Below, piece after piece: positions 50,738 to 60,320 of a DNA stretch of 64,000 nucleotides. Under the pieces are notes generated by a model, which was not told the DNA's origin, ran no database searches, and saw only the letters and a program-made list of their open reading frames with translations. Both the position numbers and the translations under genes were made by a program. Numbering within the stretch: the stretch's first letter is position 1; every line of letters starts with the position of its first letter. Source of the stretch: Sphingobium cloacae (GTDB taxonomy: Bacteria; Pseudomonadota; Alphaproteobacteria; Sphingomonadales; Sphingomonadaceae). Where the stretch lies: positions 186,001 through 250,000 of the forward strand of contig NZ_AP017656.1 of NCBI RefSeq assembly GCF_002355855.1. The letters run 5' to 3'.

Positions 50738-51400
50738 TCAGGGCAGGATCCTGATCTGATTGTCGACGCTCGACACGCCGGGCGCGGACCAGGCCGATCG
50801 CTCGGCTTCCTGGCGCTCCGCCCAGGTCCGCACGGTGCCCTTGAGCGTGATCTTGCTGCCGTCGACCTCGACCTGGACGCGCTGCGCGTCAACCTGCGCG
50901 CTGCGCACGAGCGCGTCCTCGATCTTCTTCTTGACGTCGCCAGGATTGACCCTGGGCTGGACCGTGATCGTGTTGGTGACGCCCTTCACGCCAGCGATCG
51001 ATCGGACAGCGCGCTCTGCCCATTCCTTCTGATAGTTCCATTCTACGTGGCCCTCGAGCGTGAGCCAGCCGCTCTTGACGACGATCTTGATCTTGTCGGC
51101 GCTGCTGGGCAGCTCGCGCTTCAGCGACTTGACCGCCTCCTCGGCAATCTCGGGATCGAGGCGCTCGGTCGAGAGCTTGACCTGAATCTCGTTGGCGACC
51201 GCCTTGACCCCGGAAACTCGCTTCGCCGCCTTCTCGGCATAATATGAGTCCATGTAGCTCTTGGTGACGCCGCTGAGCGTCACGATGCCGTCCTTCACGG
51301 CGACGGCGATCGTGTCTTCATGCTGGATCGACGGATCGTATTGGATCTCGCTCTCCACGTCCTTCTTGATCGTGGCGTCAGTGCGGAAAAGTGAAACCAT
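50738..51400 (-). CDS. Triple BON-domain protein (OsmY-like)
   Basis: 220 residues with three BON repeats (about 10-75, 82-150, 155-220), each with the D-G-x-V-T-L-x-G / G-W-L-T-L-E-G / S-K-I-T-L-K-G pattern. No signal peptide is visible, unlike periplasmic OsmY, so a cytoplasmic or membrane-surface role is possible. AGGAGG lies before ATG 51400. Operator 12 is about 86 bases upstream. Confidence 0.88.
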   Translation of the reverse strand: MVSLFRTDATIKKDVESEIQYDPSIQHEDTIAVAVKDGIVTLSGVTKSYMDSYYAEKAAKRVSGVKAVANEIQVKLSTERLDPEIAEEAVKSLKRELPSSADKIKIVVKSGWLTLEGHVEWNYQKEWAERAVRSIAGVKGVTNTITVQPRVNPGDVKKKIEDALVRSAQVDAQRVQVEVDGSKITLKGTVRTWAERQEAERSAWSAPGVSSVDNQIRILP

Positions 51401-51485
51401 CTCGGATCCTCCTGTCTGCTACGGGCATCCAAGCCCAACTGGTACTCCGCCACGGTTCACCTATTCTGCGAGTCGACCGCGCGCA

Positions 51486-51499
51486 CTGACCCAGGTCAG
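51486..51499. promoter_or_regulatory. CTGA-N6-TCAG operator 12 (BON gene, minus)
   Basis: CTGACCCAGGTCAG. TAGGTG (minus strand, 51458-51463) is centred 32 bp away toward the BON gene. Confidence 0.78.
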
Positions 51500-51558
51500 C
51501 CGAAATCCGGGACCTCGAAGGCAAAGCCCTTCCCGAGCAGCGACCTTGGGGCGCACGT

Positions 51559-51572
51559 CTGATCTGGGTCAG
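51559..51572. promoter_or_regulatory. CTGA-N6-TCAG operator 13 (dps, plus)
   Basis: CTGATCTGGGTCAG. TAAAGT (51595-51600), a good -10 hexamer, is centred 32 bp downstream, about 110 bases before dps. It is back-to-back with operator 12, 73 bp apart centre to centre. Confidence 0.82.
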
Positions 51573-51707
51573 TTTTGTCGCGCGCTTCGTGGGCTAAAGT
51601 TGGCGCGACCTCAGGAGCTGCGTACGTGGCCGAGGGTGGCATAGGAGCTGCGACCGCATCGGCGGAATAGTGACCGCGGAGGCGGCGCCATTTGCAGGAC
51701 AATTCGA

Positions 51708-52181
51708 ATGGCCATGAATATCGGAATTGACGAGACAAAGAGGAAAGAGGTTACCGGGGGCTTGGCACGCTTGTTGGCCGACACCTACACCCTTTATCTG
51801 ACGACCCATAACTTTCACTGGAACGTCTCGGGGCCGATGTTCAACAGCCTGCATGCGATGTTCATGGCGCAATACACCGAATTGTGGAACGCCGTTGATC
51901 CGATTGCCGAGAGAATACGTTCTCTTGGTGAGCCGGCCCCGGGGTCCTATGCGCAGTTCGCCAGGCTCACCTCTCTTGCCGACGCGCCCGAGACGCCCCC
52001 GAAGGCCGAGGCCATGATCAGGATCCTGGCCGAGGGTCACGAGGCGACTGCCCGGTCGGCTCGCAGCCTCTTTCCTGTGGCCGATGAAGCGGGCGACCAG
52101 GCGACCGCGGATCTCGCGACGCAACGCGTGGCGGTTCACGAAAAGGCGGCCTGGATGCTCCGCGCGCTCCTCGACGAGTGA
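51708..52181 (+). CDS. dps: Dps family ferritin-like DNA-protection protein
   Basis: 157 residues. Ferroxidase motif H-N-F-H-W-N-V-S-G-P-M-F near 34-45 with the downstream H-A-M-F-M-A-Q-Y-T-E-L helix. Stores iron and limits hydroxyl radical damage. ATG at 51708 or 51714. The N-terminus is short and lacks a Lys-rich DNA-binding tail, so a ferritin-like rather than DNA-coating role may dominate. Confidence 0.93.
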   Translation: MAMNIGIDETKRKEVTGGLARLLADTYTLYLTTHNFHWNVSGPMFNSLHAMFMAQYTELWNAVDPIAERIRSLGEPAPGSYAQFARLTSLADAPETPPKAEAMIRILAEGHEATARSARSLFPVADEAGDQATADLATQRVAVHEKAAWMLRALLDE

Positions 52182-52236
52182 GCTGACCTCCGCAGTCCAC
52201 CCTCCAACGGGCGGCAGCGATCGGCGGGCGCCGCGT

Positions 52237-52250
52237 CTGACCTATGTCAG
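52237..52250. promoter_or_regulatory. CTGA-N6-TCAG operator 14
   Basis: CTGACCTATGTCAG. TACCCT (52273-52278) is centred exactly 32 bp downstream. Heads the usp, lipoprotein, HAD and dnaJ run. Confidence 0.82.
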
Positions 52251-52333
52251 CGTCCGCAATCCTTCCGCTGCTTACCCTTCTGCTGCTGCGGCCATTGCCT
52301 TTCGGCCGACCACGCAATCGAAAGGATCGGTAG

Positions 52334-53146
52334 ATGAAAACAGGATTGCTCCACGTGGCCGAGGACAGGGGCGGAGACGCGCGGCTTGACGCCGCGGTCC
52401 AGCTTGCCCGGGCATTCGACCTTCATCTGACGGGCGCGCAGGCTGCGCCGCTGTCGGCCTACGCAATGGCCGACCCCTTCGGCGGGGTTTACCCATCGGT
52501 GAAGCTCTTCACGGAGCATGAGAAACGACAGGATGCCACGCGCGCGGCCGTGGAGGCCAGACTGCGCGACGAGGGCGTGGCGTTCGACTGGCTCCGCGGA
52601 GCTGGTTCTCCCGCGACGGTGCTTCTCGATCAATCGCGGCTGAGCGACGTGATCATCCTCAGTCATCTCGAAAGCGACGAAGGCGGCTGGGACGCGGAAC
52701 TCGACCTCGTCGGCGATGTCGCAGTCCATTCGCGTGCTCCGATCCTCTCGGTGCCTTATGACAACGGAGCGCTTGACCTCGAGGGCACTGCGCTCGTCGC
52801 GTGGAACGCTTCGTTCGAGGCCGCGCAGGCGCTGCGTTTCGCGGTTCCGCTCCTGAGCCGGGCGGCGCGCGTCCAGATCGTGACGATCGGGGACGACGCT
52901 TCCGAGTTTCCCGCCGCCGGCGCTGCCGCCTATCTCTCACATCATGGCATCCAATCGGAGTTGCTCTCGGTGCCCCGCGGTGAGCTCAGCGTGGGAGAGG
53001 AACTGCTGAACGTCATCATCGACTCGCGGTCGAGCTTCGCGGTTCTCGGCGCCTATGGGCATTCGCGCATTCGCGAACGTATCCTCGGTGGGGTCACGCG
53101 CGAGATGTTGCTGCGGTCCCCGAAGCCGCTGCTGCTGGCCCATTGA
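52334..53146 (+). CDS. Universal stress protein, two Usp domains
   Basis: 270 residues. The first Usp domain (about 1-140) has lost the ATP-binding glycine motif; the second (about 145-270) keeps G-A-Y-G-H-S-R-I-R-E-R-I-L-G-G-V-T. In other bacteria usp genes of this kind are targets of Fnr-type regulators. AAAGGA precedes ATG 52334. The lipoprotein gene begins 17 bases after it. Confidence 0.92.
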   Translation: MKTGLLHVAEDRGGDARLDAAVQLARAFDLHLTGAQAAPLSAYAMADPFGGVYPSVKLFTEHEKRQDATRAAVEARLRDEGVAFDWLRGAGSPATVLLDQSRLSDVIILSHLESDEGGWDAELDLVGDVAVHSRAPILSVPYDNGALDLEGTALVAWNASFEAAQALRFAVPLLSRAARVQIVTIGDDASEFPAAGAAAYLSHHGIQSELLSVPRGELSVGEELLNVIIDSRSSFAVLGAYGHSRIRERILGGVTREMLLRSPKPLLLAH

Positions 53147-53163
53147 GCAGGGGAGAACGATCG

Positions 53164-53499
53164 ATGCGCCGGTTCCTCGCGGCGACCGCCTTGTGCGTCG
53201 CACTCGCTGGATGCGGAACGCAGAAGCCCGAACAGCCTGCCGCCGGCCAGACCGCCACGAGCGACGGGATAAACAATTATCAGCAGGCGGTGATCAACCT
53301 CAACGAGGCATCGCGGAAGGCTGTGCTTTTCCGTGCGATCCGAGATGCCGGCCTTCCGTGCCAGAACGTCATTCAAGCCGAGCGGCTGCCCGACGAGAAG
53401 GACGGGCCGGTCTGGCGCGCGCAGTGCGAGGACAAGTCATATCACCTCATCATCGTCCGCGCTGACGGAACAGCCTATGTGGTGAGCCGAACCCGATGA
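53164..53499 (+). CDS. Small lipoprotein, unknown
   Basis: 111 residues with lipobox V-A-L-A-G-C (Cys about 17), a short disordered linker and a compact domain with two Cys (L-P-C-Q-N, Q-C-E-D) that could form a disulfide. No family recognised. GGGGAG precedes ATG 53164. In the usp operon. Confidence 0.7.
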   Translation: MRRFLAATALCVALAGCGTQKPEQPAAGQTATSDGINNYQQAVINLNEASRKAVLFRAIRDAGLPCQNVIQAERLPDEKDGPVWRAQCEDKSYHLIIVRADGTAYVVSRTR

Positions 53500-53545
53500 C
53501 CGCACGAGGCGAGCGCGATGTCGACGCACTTCGGACGGTGGCAGC

Positions 53546-54292
53546 GTGAAGCAGCTGATGGCGTTCGATCTCGATGGCACGTTGGCCGAGAGCAAGGCCC
53601 CGCTCGATGACGAGGTAGCCGGGCTGCTTGCCACGCTCTTGTCCTTCGCGCAGGTGGCGGTGATTTCCGGGGGCGACTGGCCTCAGTTCAAGAAGCAGGT
53701 CGTCGATCGGCTGCCGCCGGGTGCCGAGCTGGGGCGGCTGTGGATCCTGCCGACGGCAGGAGCGAAGCTTTTCCGGTTCGCCGGAGAGTGGCGCCAAGCC
53801 TATTCGGAGGCAATCACGCCGGCCGAGAAGGCCCACATACTCAAGGAGCTGGACCGGGCGATCAAGGCTGCCGGGCTCGATCGCGATCCCGCATGGGGGC
53901 CCCGGATCGAGGACCGCGGCACGCAGATCACCTATTCAGGAATTGGGCAGAAGGCGCCGCTCGAGGCCAAGGAGGCCTGGGATCCGGATCGGCGCAAGCG
54001 GCTACAGCTCCAGGAGATGTTGAGGCGGACCCTGACAGAATGGTCGGTCAATATCGGAGGCACCACCTCGATAGACATCACCCGGGCAGGAATCGACAAG
54101 GGTTTCGGGCTTCGCAAGCTCGCCGCGGAGAGCGGCGTTCCTTTGGAAGACATGGTCTTCCTCGGCGATTCGATTTTCCCTGGTGGCAATGACTATCCCG
54201 CCGTTACCGTCGGCGTCGATGCAGTTGCCGTTCGCGACGTGCCGGAGACAAAGACCATTCTTCATGCTTTGACGCTGTGGCTAGGCCGTTGA
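53546..54292 (+). CDS. HAD-IIB phosphomannomutase-like enzyme
   Basis: 248 residues. HAD motif I D-L-D-G-T-L, motif II near I-S-G-G, a cap (about 85-185) and motif IV G-D-S-I-F-P-G-G-N-D-Y. The P-G-G-N-D ending is the hallmark of eukaryotic-type phosphomannomutases, so I infer mannose-6-phosphate to mannose-1-phosphate conversion, fitting the PMI and guanylyltransferase in this island. A plain sugar phosphatase is the alternative. GTG 53546. Confidence 0.75.
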   Translation: MKQLMAFDLDGTLAESKAPLDDEVAGLLATLLSFAQVAVISGGDWPQFKKQVVDRLPPGAELGRLWILPTAGAKLFRFAGEWRQAYSEAITPAEKAHILKELDRAIKAAGLDRDPAWGPRIEDRGTQITYSGIGQKAPLEAKEAWDPDRRKRLQLQEMLRRTLTEWSVNIGGTTSIDITRAGIDKGFGLRKLAAESGVPLEDMVFLGDSIFPGGNDYPAVTVGVDAVAVRDVPETKTILHALTLWLGR

Positions 54293-54440
54293 GGCCGCCA
54301 GACGATGGTGGGGCGGCCTAGCTCGATGGCAGCCGCGGAGCCTCGGGACGAACGGATGATTCTGACGGAACGATTTGCCATCTCATCTGCAGCGCGGGGC
54401 GATCGCAGGCGATGAGGGGCCGGGACAGGGACTGAATAGA

Positions 54441-55388
54441 ATGGCGGATCCATACCAAACCCTAAACGTCCCGCGCGATGCCGACGATGCCACGATCAAG
54501 AAGGCATACCGCAAGCTCGCCAAGGAGTATCATCCCGACCGTAACGCGGATAAGCCGGGGGCGGCGGAACGCTTCGCTGCCGTGACCGCGGCCTATGACC
54601 TGCTCACCGACAAGGACAAACGAGCGCGCTACGATCGCGGCGAGATCGACGAGGACGGCAATCCGAAGGCTCCCTTCGGCTTCTCCGATTTCGATGGCGC
54701 CGGTCCTTTCGCCCGGCGCGGCGGCTTTCGGGCGGGCGCCGATGGCAGCACGACAACCTTCGAATTCAGCGGAGACGAGGCGGACTTCGCCAGTATCTTC
54801 GGCGACTTGTTCGGCCGCGGGGAATCCGCGGGTGGAGCGCGCCGGCACGCGTCGTATCGCGCTCGCGGAGCGGACGTCGCGTATCGGTTGAATGTCAGCT
54901 TCGAGGATGCCGCGGCTCTTCGACCGCAGCATATCGACCTGAGGGGTGGGAAGGCTCTCGACCTCAAGCTGCCGGCAGGGTTCGAGTCCGGCACCCAGCT
55001 GCGTCTTCGCGGGCAGGGTGAGGTTGGTCCCGGAGGCGCTGGCGATGCGATCGTCATCCTCGAAATTCAGCCGCACCGCTTCTTTGCGCGCGAAGGCGAC
55101 GATGTATTGCTGGACCTGCCGGTGCGCTGGGACGAAGCCGTGCTCGGCGCCAAGGTGCGGGTCCCGACCGTTGACGGGAGGGTGTTGCTGACGATCCCGA
55201 AGGGGTCGAGCTCGGGCCGCACGCTACGGATCAAGGGCAAGGGGTTCCACCGGCGGGACGGTTCACGCGGCAATCAGTTGGTCCGCCTGATGGTGCATCT
55301 GCCTTCCGGAGACGCCGAGCTTGAGGAGTTCGCCCGGAGCTGGGCTCAGCGTCATGACGAGAATCCGCGTGCCTCTATGGGTGTCTGA
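54441..55388 (+). CDS. DnaJ/CbpA-type Hsp40
   Basis: 315 residues. J domain (1-68) with H-P-D at 31-33, a Gly/Phe-rich linker (about 75-140), then two C-terminal substrate-binding beta domains; no zinc finger, so it is type II (CbpA-like). C-terminal motifs L-P-A-G, G-D-A-I-V-I-L-E and K-G-K-G-F. Stimulates the DnaK encoded 91 bases downstream. ATG 54441 has AGGGA 9 bases before it. Confidence 0.93.
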   Translation: MADPYQTLNVPRDADDATIKKAYRKLAKEYHPDRNADKPGAAERFAAVTAAYDLLTDKDKRARYDRGEIDEDGNPKAPFGFSDFDGAGPFARRGGFRAGADGSTTTFEFSGDEADFASIFGDLFGRGESAGGARRHASYRARGADVAYRLNVSFEDAAALRPQHIDLRGGKALDLKLPAGFESGTQLRLRGQGEVGPGGAGDAIVILEIQPHRFFAREGDDVLLDLPVRWDEAVLGAKVRVPTVDGRVLLTIPKGSSSGRTLRIKGKGFHRRDGSRGNQLVRLMVHLPSGDAELEEFARSWAQRHDENPRASMGV

Positions 55389-55406
55389 GGCGGCCTTGCG
55401 CGACAA

Positions 55407-55420
55407 CTGATCCAGGTCAG
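55407..55420. promoter_or_regulatory. CTGA-N6-TCAG operator 15
   Basis: CTGATCCAGGTCAG, between dnaJ and dnaK. CATCGT (55443-55448) is centred 32 bp away, only about 30 bases before the dnaK start, giving a short leader. Confidence 0.75.
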
Positions 55421-55479
55421 GACTCACGAGCGCGATACTCTCCATCGTCGATGTTCGATTTTCTCATTCGGAGGCTGGC

Positions 55480-57354
55480 ATGGCGAAAGCAATCGGCATC
55501 GATCTCGGCACCACCAATTCCTGCGTCGCGGTGATGGAGGGCAAGGAGCCCAAGGTCATCGAGAATGCCGAAGGTGCCCGGACCACCCCATCCATGGTGG
55601 CCTTCCGCCCTGATGGCGAGGTGCTGGTCGGAGCCGCCGCGAAGCGTCAGGCCATTACCAATCCGGAGCAGACCCTCTTCGCGATCAAGCGCCTGATCGG
55701 ACGCCGCTACGATGACCCCATCGTCCAGAAGGACAAGGGCATGGTGCCCTACAAGATCGTCCCCGGCGCCAATGGTGACGCCTGGGTCGAGGTGAATGGG
55801 AAGAAGTCGAGCCCCAGCGAGATCTCCGCGCACATCCTGCGCAAGATGAAGGAGACTGCCGAGAAATATCTGGGCGAGCCGGTCACCGAAGCCGTCATCA
55901 CCGTTCCGGCCTATTTCAACGACGCCCAGCGGCAGGCGACCAAGGATGCTGGGACCATCGCCGGTCTCGAGGTTCTGCGCATCATCAATGAGCCAACGGC
56001 TGCCGCCCTTGCCTACGGGCTCGAAAAGAAGAAGGCAGGCACGATCGCGGTCTATGATCTTGGCGGCGGCACTTTCGACGTGTCCATTCTCGAACTCGGC
56101 GATGGCGTGTTCGAAGTGAAGTCGACCAACGGCGACACCTTTCTCGGCGGCGAGGATTTCGACAAGCGGATCATCGACTTTCTCGCGGACGAGTTCCGCA
56201 AGGAGCAGGGCATCGATCTGCGCCAGGACCGGCTCGCGCTCCAGCGGCTGAAGGAGGCGGCCGAGAAAGCGAAGATCGAGCTCAGCTCGGCATCGCAGAC
56301 GAGTGTCAACCTGCCCTTCATTACCGCGGATCAATCCGGTCCGAAGCATCTCGACATCAGCCTAACGCGCGCCAAGCTCGAGGCGCTGGTCGATGACCTC
56401 ATCTCCCGCACCATGGGGCCGTGCAAGGCGGCGCTGGAGGATGCAGGGCTTAATGCCGATCAGCTCGACGAAGTTGTGCTGGTCGGCGGGATGACCCGCA
56501 TGCCGAAGGTCGTCGAGGCGGTGAAGACTATCTTCGGGCGCGAGCCGCACCAGGGCGTCAACCCTGACGAGGTCGTGGCACTTGGCGCAGCGATCCAGGC
56601 GGGCGTGCTGAAGGGCCAGGTCGAAGACGTGCTGCTTCTCGACGTCACGCCATTGTCGTTGGGCATCGAGACGCTCGGCGGCGTGATGACCAAGCTCATC
56701 GACCGGAACACGACGATACCTACCAAGAAGAGCCAGACCTTCTCGACGGCGGAGGACAACCAGCCCGCTGTGACCATCAGGGTCTTCCAGGGCGAGCGGG
56801 AAATGGCCGAGGACAACAAGCTCCTCGGCCAGTTCAATCTCGAGAACATCGCACCGGCGCCCCGAGGCGTGCCGCAGATCGAGGTGACGTTCGATATCGA
56901 TGCAAACGGCATCGTGAACGTTTCCGCGACAGACAAGGGGACCGGGCGCGAGCAGAAGATCACCATCCAGTCGTCGGGCGGACTGAGCGAAGAAGACATC
57001 AAGCGTGCGGTCAGGGATGCCGAAGAGCATGCCAGCGAGGACAGGAAGCGGCGCGAACTGGCGGAAGCGAAGAACCAGTCCGACGCTCTGATCTTCCTCT
57101 CCGAAAAGATGCTTGCGGATGCAGGAGATCGCGTTGCGGCCGCGGATCGGCAAGCCGTCGAAGAGGCGGTTTCGAACCTGAAGACGGCCATGCAGGGCGA
57201 CCAGATCGAGGACATCCGCGCGCGCGGCGAGGATCTGCAGTCTGCGACGCAGAAGGTCGCCAGCGCCCAGCGCTCCGAGCCGGGCAGCACGTCGTCGGCT
57301 GACGACGGGATTGTGGATGCCGAGTTCGAGGAGGCGGACGACGCGAAGAAGTGA
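55480..57354 (+). CDS. dnaK: DnaK (Hsp70)
   Basis: 624 residues. N-terminal ATPase (1-380) with [23 protein letters not shown] and the [10 protein letters not shown] loop; substrate domain and lid (about 390-600); acidic tail ending [13 protein letters not shown] precedes ATG 55480. Operator 15 gives it its own promoter apart from dnaJ. An extra copy of a housekeeping chaperone. Confidence 0.97.
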   Translation: MAKAIGIDLGTTNSCVAVMEGKEPKVIENAEGARTTPSMVAFRPDGEVLVGAAAKRQAITNPEQTLFAIKRLIGRRYDDPIVQKDKGMVPYKIVPGANGDAWVEVNGKKSSPSEISAHILRKMKETAEKYLGEPVTEAVITVPAYFNDAQRQATKDAGTIAGLEVLRIINEPTAAALAYGLEKKKAGTIAVYDLGGGTFDVSILELGDGVFEVKSTNGDTFLGGEDFDKRIIDFLADEFRKEQGIDLRQDRLALQRLKEAAEKAKIELSSASQTSVNLPFITADQSGPKHLDISLTRAKLEALVDDLISRTMGPCKAALEDAGLNADQLDEVVLVGGMTRMPKVVEAVKTIFGREPHQGVNPDEVVALGAAIQAGVLKGQVEDVLLLDVTPLSLGIETLGGVMTKLIDRNTTIPTKKSQTFSTAEDNQPAVTIRVFQGEREMAEDNKLLGQFNLENIAPAPRGVPQIEVTFDIDANGIVNVSATDKGTGREQKITIQSSGGLSEEDIKRAVRDAEEHASEDRKRRELAEAKNQSDALIFLSEKMLADAGDRVAAADRQAVEEAVSNLKTAMQGDQIEDIRARGEDLQSATQKVASAQRSEPGSTSSADDGIVDAEFEEADDAKK

Positions 57355-57429
57355 TCCGGTCCGTTCCGCTGATCACTGTTTGGTGAAGTGGCGCCTGCCG
57401 CTTGCACGGATGAATGAAGGCTCGGTCAA

Positions 57430-57969
57430 ATGAACCAGGACGACATCGCTGAAGGAGGGCAGTCTCCGGAGCCGCAGGAGCAAGGGGTGGAGAAGCCGGA
57501 GTCCAAGCAGGCGGCCGCGTCGGAAGCCGACGAGATGCGGGAGCGGCTCCTGCGTGCGCTGGCCGATGCCGAGAATGCCAGGAAGCGCGCCGATCGCGCG
57601 CGTGCCGAGGGGCGCGAGAGCGGGATTGCAGACCTGGTCTCGAAAATCGTTCCCGCTCTCGACAGCCTCGATCTCGCCATCGAGGCGGCCAGCCGGACCG
57701 AGGAAGGATCCCGGCCGAGTGTCGATGCCCTGCTAAACGGGCTCCGGGCGACCAGTCGCGCGTTTCTCGATGCGCTGATCAAGGTGGGCGTCGAGCGAAT
57801 ATGCCCCGGCACGGGCGAGGCGTTCGACCCCAACATCCATGATGCGATCTCATCGCGATCTGATGACGAGACAGGTGACGGCCTGGTCCTGGAGACCCTC
57901 CAGCCCGGATACAGGGTTGCACGCCGGCTTGTGCGGCCCGCGCGCGTCGTGATTTCAAGGGCGAGCTGA
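57430..57969 (+). CDS. grpE: GrpE nucleotide exchange factor
   Basis: 179 residues. Long N-terminal helix (about 35-80), then A-F-D-P-N-I-H-D-A-I and a C-terminal beta domain with L-Q-P-G-Y and R-P-A-R-V-V-I. Releases ADP from DnaK. AAGG before ATG 57430, 75 bases after dnaK. Together with dnaJ this completes a full Hsp70 team on the island. Confidence 0.93.
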   Translation: MNQDDIAEGGQSPEPQEQGVEKPESKQAAASEADEMRERLLRALADAENARKRADRARAEGRESGIADLVSKIVPALDSLDLAIEAASRTEEGSRPSVDALLNGLRATSRAFLDALIKVGVERICPGTGEAFDPNIHDAISSRSDDETGDGLVLETLQPGYRVARRLVRPARVVISRAS

Positions 57970-57986
57970 GCTGGGAGGCGGATCCG

Positions 57987-58613
57987 ATGGTACGGTTCGC
58001 CTCCGCCGCTGACGCCTCCGGAACACGGCAGTGCTTCGGCCGGCTGCTGCGACGCTCGGCCCGGTCCATCCAGGGCAACTGGTGGTGCGGCGTGCTCACC
58101 CTCGTCTCGGCCGCGCATGTCGACCCGGCGCCCGCGAAAAGCGAGCCCCAGCTCCCGACTTTCGAAGTCCGCGAGGTCGGCAGCGGCGATCGGCCGAGCT
58201 ATGAAATCGCAATCCTCGCCCCGACTCGCTGGCCTGACCGGTCGGTGCGGACGGGCTTGCTGAGGAAAGCGGCGCAAGTCGCTGCGGGCCGAGGGGCGCG
58301 CTGCTTTGCGATCGAACGCGCGCAGTTAAGCCGCGATGTGTCGTATGTGCCGCTCCGATCCGGCCATATGACCATTTCGACGAGCGGAAGCGCGGCCGAA
58401 TGGCGCCGTTACTGGCGGCTCTATCAGCATGTGCTCGACAAGCCCGGCGTTCATTTTGGCCTCGGATCCGCGCCTCGAATCGGAAGCAAGGTAGTCGAGG
58501 GGCGAATGATCATTCGTCTCTGCGGACCTGGTGTCGAGACATCGGGCGATCTCTTCGAAGTGGAACAGATTTTGTCAGGCATTCGCACTTCCGACCCAGC
58601 CGGAAGCCGTTGA
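57987..58613 (+). CDS. Hypothetical protein
   Basis: 208 residues, with a hydrophobic patch near 30-45 that may be a weak export signal. C-terminal half is mixed with G-V-H-F-G-L-G-S-A. No family recognised. GGAGG before ATG 57987, 17 bases after grpE, so co-transcribed. Confidence 0.6.
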   Translation: MVRFASAADASGTRQCFGRLLRRSARSIQGNWWCGVLTLVSAAHVDPAPAKSEPQLPTFEVREVGSGDRPSYEIAILAPTRWPDRSVRTGLLRKAAQVAAGRGARCFAIERAQLSRDVSYVPLRSGHMTISTSGSAAEWRRYWRLYQHVLDKPGVHFGLGSAPRIGSKVVEGRMIIRLCGPGVETSGDLFEVEQILSGIRTSDPAGSR

Positions 58614-58683
58614 TGGTCTGATCCTCTCTCTGCGACCTCGTCTTTGCAGATGTTCTCGCGAGTCAAGGTGGCGGAATAGGCGT

Positions 58684-58923
58684 ATGTCCGTTGTCGTCCT
58701 GATGATCGAGCACCTCGGTAAGGTCTTCCTGTCGACGCACCCGAACCATGCAATCGCCTGGTCCACCCTTTTGTCCTACGTGAACGGCGCCTGGGTTGAA
58801 CATTTCCCCGATCGGCCGCCTCCAGACAACGAGGAAGAACGCGTCACGATGTTCTTCGCGCGGGAGGGGGACGAGTATGTCATCGCGGAGGCGGACGTCG
58901 AGACCGACACGACGCTGCATTAG
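58684..58923 (+). CDS. Small protein, unknown
   Basis: 79 residues, no export signal, acidic. M-F-F-A-R-E-G-D-E-Y-V-I-A-E at the C-terminus. Weak ribosome binding site (GGAA) before ATG 58684. Last gene of the dnaK run; converges on the GH130 gene, with a small inverted repeat (CTGACG 58946-58951 / CGTCAG 58962-58967) between the stops. Confidence 0.5.
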   Translation: MSVVVLMIEHLGKVFLSTHPNHAIAWSTLLSYVNGAWVEHFPDRPPPDNEEERVTMFFAREGDEYVIAEADVETDTTLH

Positions 58924-58976
58924 GCAAGTGCCTGCTGGTGCGCGACTGACGTCCGCTGCCCCGTCAGAGCGAAGGA

Positions 58977-60320
58977 TCACGCGTCCGTTCGGTCCCGGAT
59001 TGCCTCCACATCGTGGGCGAGTGGGGACCGGGCGCCAGCTGGCGGCGACAGCATCGCCAGCAATTCCGCCAGGTCCATCGACGCGAAGCTCACGGAACTG
59101 TCCGCCACGCCATACGGCATGATCAGGCGGCCGGCGTGCGCCAACGCCCCGCAGGTGTAGACGACGTTGGGAACATAGCCTTCGCGTGCTTCATCCGAGG
59201 GCGAGAGGAGCGGCACTGCTGTTCGGCCGATGACGCGGCTGGGGTCATCCCGATCGAGCAGCAGCGCCCCGATGGAATATTTGCGCATGGCGCCGACGCC
59301 GTGGGTGAGCACCAGCCACCCTTCTTCCAGCTCAATGGGTGATCCGCAGTTGCCGATCTGAATGAGCTCCCAAGCATATTCGGGGCGGGCAAGAAGTTCG
59401 CCATGCTCCCAGCGATTGAGATCGGAGGAGCGCAGCAGATAAAGGCTTTCGCCATCCTGCCTGCCGATCATCAAATAGTCGCCGTCGAAGCTACGCGGGA
59501 AGAGCGCCATACCCTTGTTGCGTGCGGCGCTGCCCTGGAGCGGGCGAAGCTCGAACGTCTCGAAATCGCGGGTCTCGAGGATTTCCGAGGAGATCGCCTT
59601 GCCGCTGTAGGCGGTATAGGTACCGTAATAGGTAAGGCCGCCATCATCCTGCTCGAACCGTACGAGGCGTAGGTCCTCCAAGCCATTGCGCTGCGCGGGC
59701 GTGAATGGAAACAGCACCATCTCGTCGAGACGGTTGCTGCAGTCATGGCGGCGAAAGACGACTCTGCCATCGTCGTGGCTCTCGGCTTTGGCGGCGACCG
59801 CAAGATCCGGTTCCGGTTCGAGTTCGAGCGAACCGTCTGAGAGGACAATGCCTTGGCGGAACGTCACCGACGAGATGTGCCCCTCGCCGACGGCGCGCAG
59901 GGACAGGATGAAGCGCAATGCGCCATGCGGGAGCCCCGTCTGGTCAGGATGAGGTACGATGCTCGGGTTCATGACCGCCGCGGCACCGAACGAATATTCA
60001 TGACAAAAATAGGCGCCGATAAGCTGCCGCTGCGAACGGTCTAACGAACCGGTGAGACCCATGTCGCTCGCGACCTGATCATAACGCTCTTCGAAAACCT
60101 TGCGAATCTCACGGTGCCGGCTCTCGAAATCCGCAAGCACGAGGGCAAGCTCCGCTTGGGTCGTGCGGCCGTCCATCGCCCGCACGGCAGCGATGATCCG
60201 GCGCATCCGATCATTATCGACAGGGTTGAGGTCCCGCGGCTCCGAAGCGATCTGCAAGGGCCGAACGACCACCCTGGAAGGGTTCGGAAGGAGGTGCAGG
60301 CTGGATTGGATCAGCGGCAT
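58977..60320 (-). CDS. GH130-family mannoside phosphorylase-like enzyme (copy 2)
   Basis: 447 residues, similar throughout to the enzyme at 37206 with the same N-terminal extension (about 1-125). Motifs: M-N-P-S-I-V-P-H-P-D-Q, L-R-F-I-L-S-L-R-A-V-G-E-G-H, E-D-L-R-L-V-R-F-E-Q-D-D, K-G-M-A-L-F-P-R-S-F, H-G-V-G-A-M-R-K-Y. Expected to phosphorolyse (or, in reverse, build) beta-mannosides. GGAGG before ATG 60320, which overlaps the glycosyltransferase stop by 10 bases, so the two are coupled. Confidence 0.86.
   Translation of the reverse strand: MPLIQSSLHLLPNPSRVVVRPLQIASEPRDLNPVDNDRMRRIIAAVRAMDGRTTQAELALVLADFESRHREIRKVFEERYDQVASDMGLTGSLDRSQRQLIGAYFCHEYSFGAAAVMNPSIVPHPDQTGLPHGALRFILSLRAVGEGHISSVTFRQGIVLSDGSLELEPEPDLAVAAKAESHDDGRVVFRRHDCSNRLDEMVLFPFTPAQRNGLEDLRLVRFEQDDGGLTYYGTYTAYSGKAISSEILETRDFETFELRPLQGSAARNKGMALFPRSFDGDYLMIGRQDGESLYLLRSSDLNRWEHGELLARPEYAWELIQIGNCGSPIELEEGWLVLTHGVGAMRKYSIGALLLDRDDPSRVIGRTAVPLLSPSDEAREGYVPNVVYTCGALAHAGRLIMPYGVADSSVSFASMDLAELLAMLSPPAGARSPLAHDVEAIRDRTDA

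Noticed and set aside
58946..58967. CTGACG...CGTCAG resembling another operator
   Set aside because: The spacing between CTGA and TCAG is 14, not 6; it lies between convergent gene ends and fits a weak terminator hairpin.
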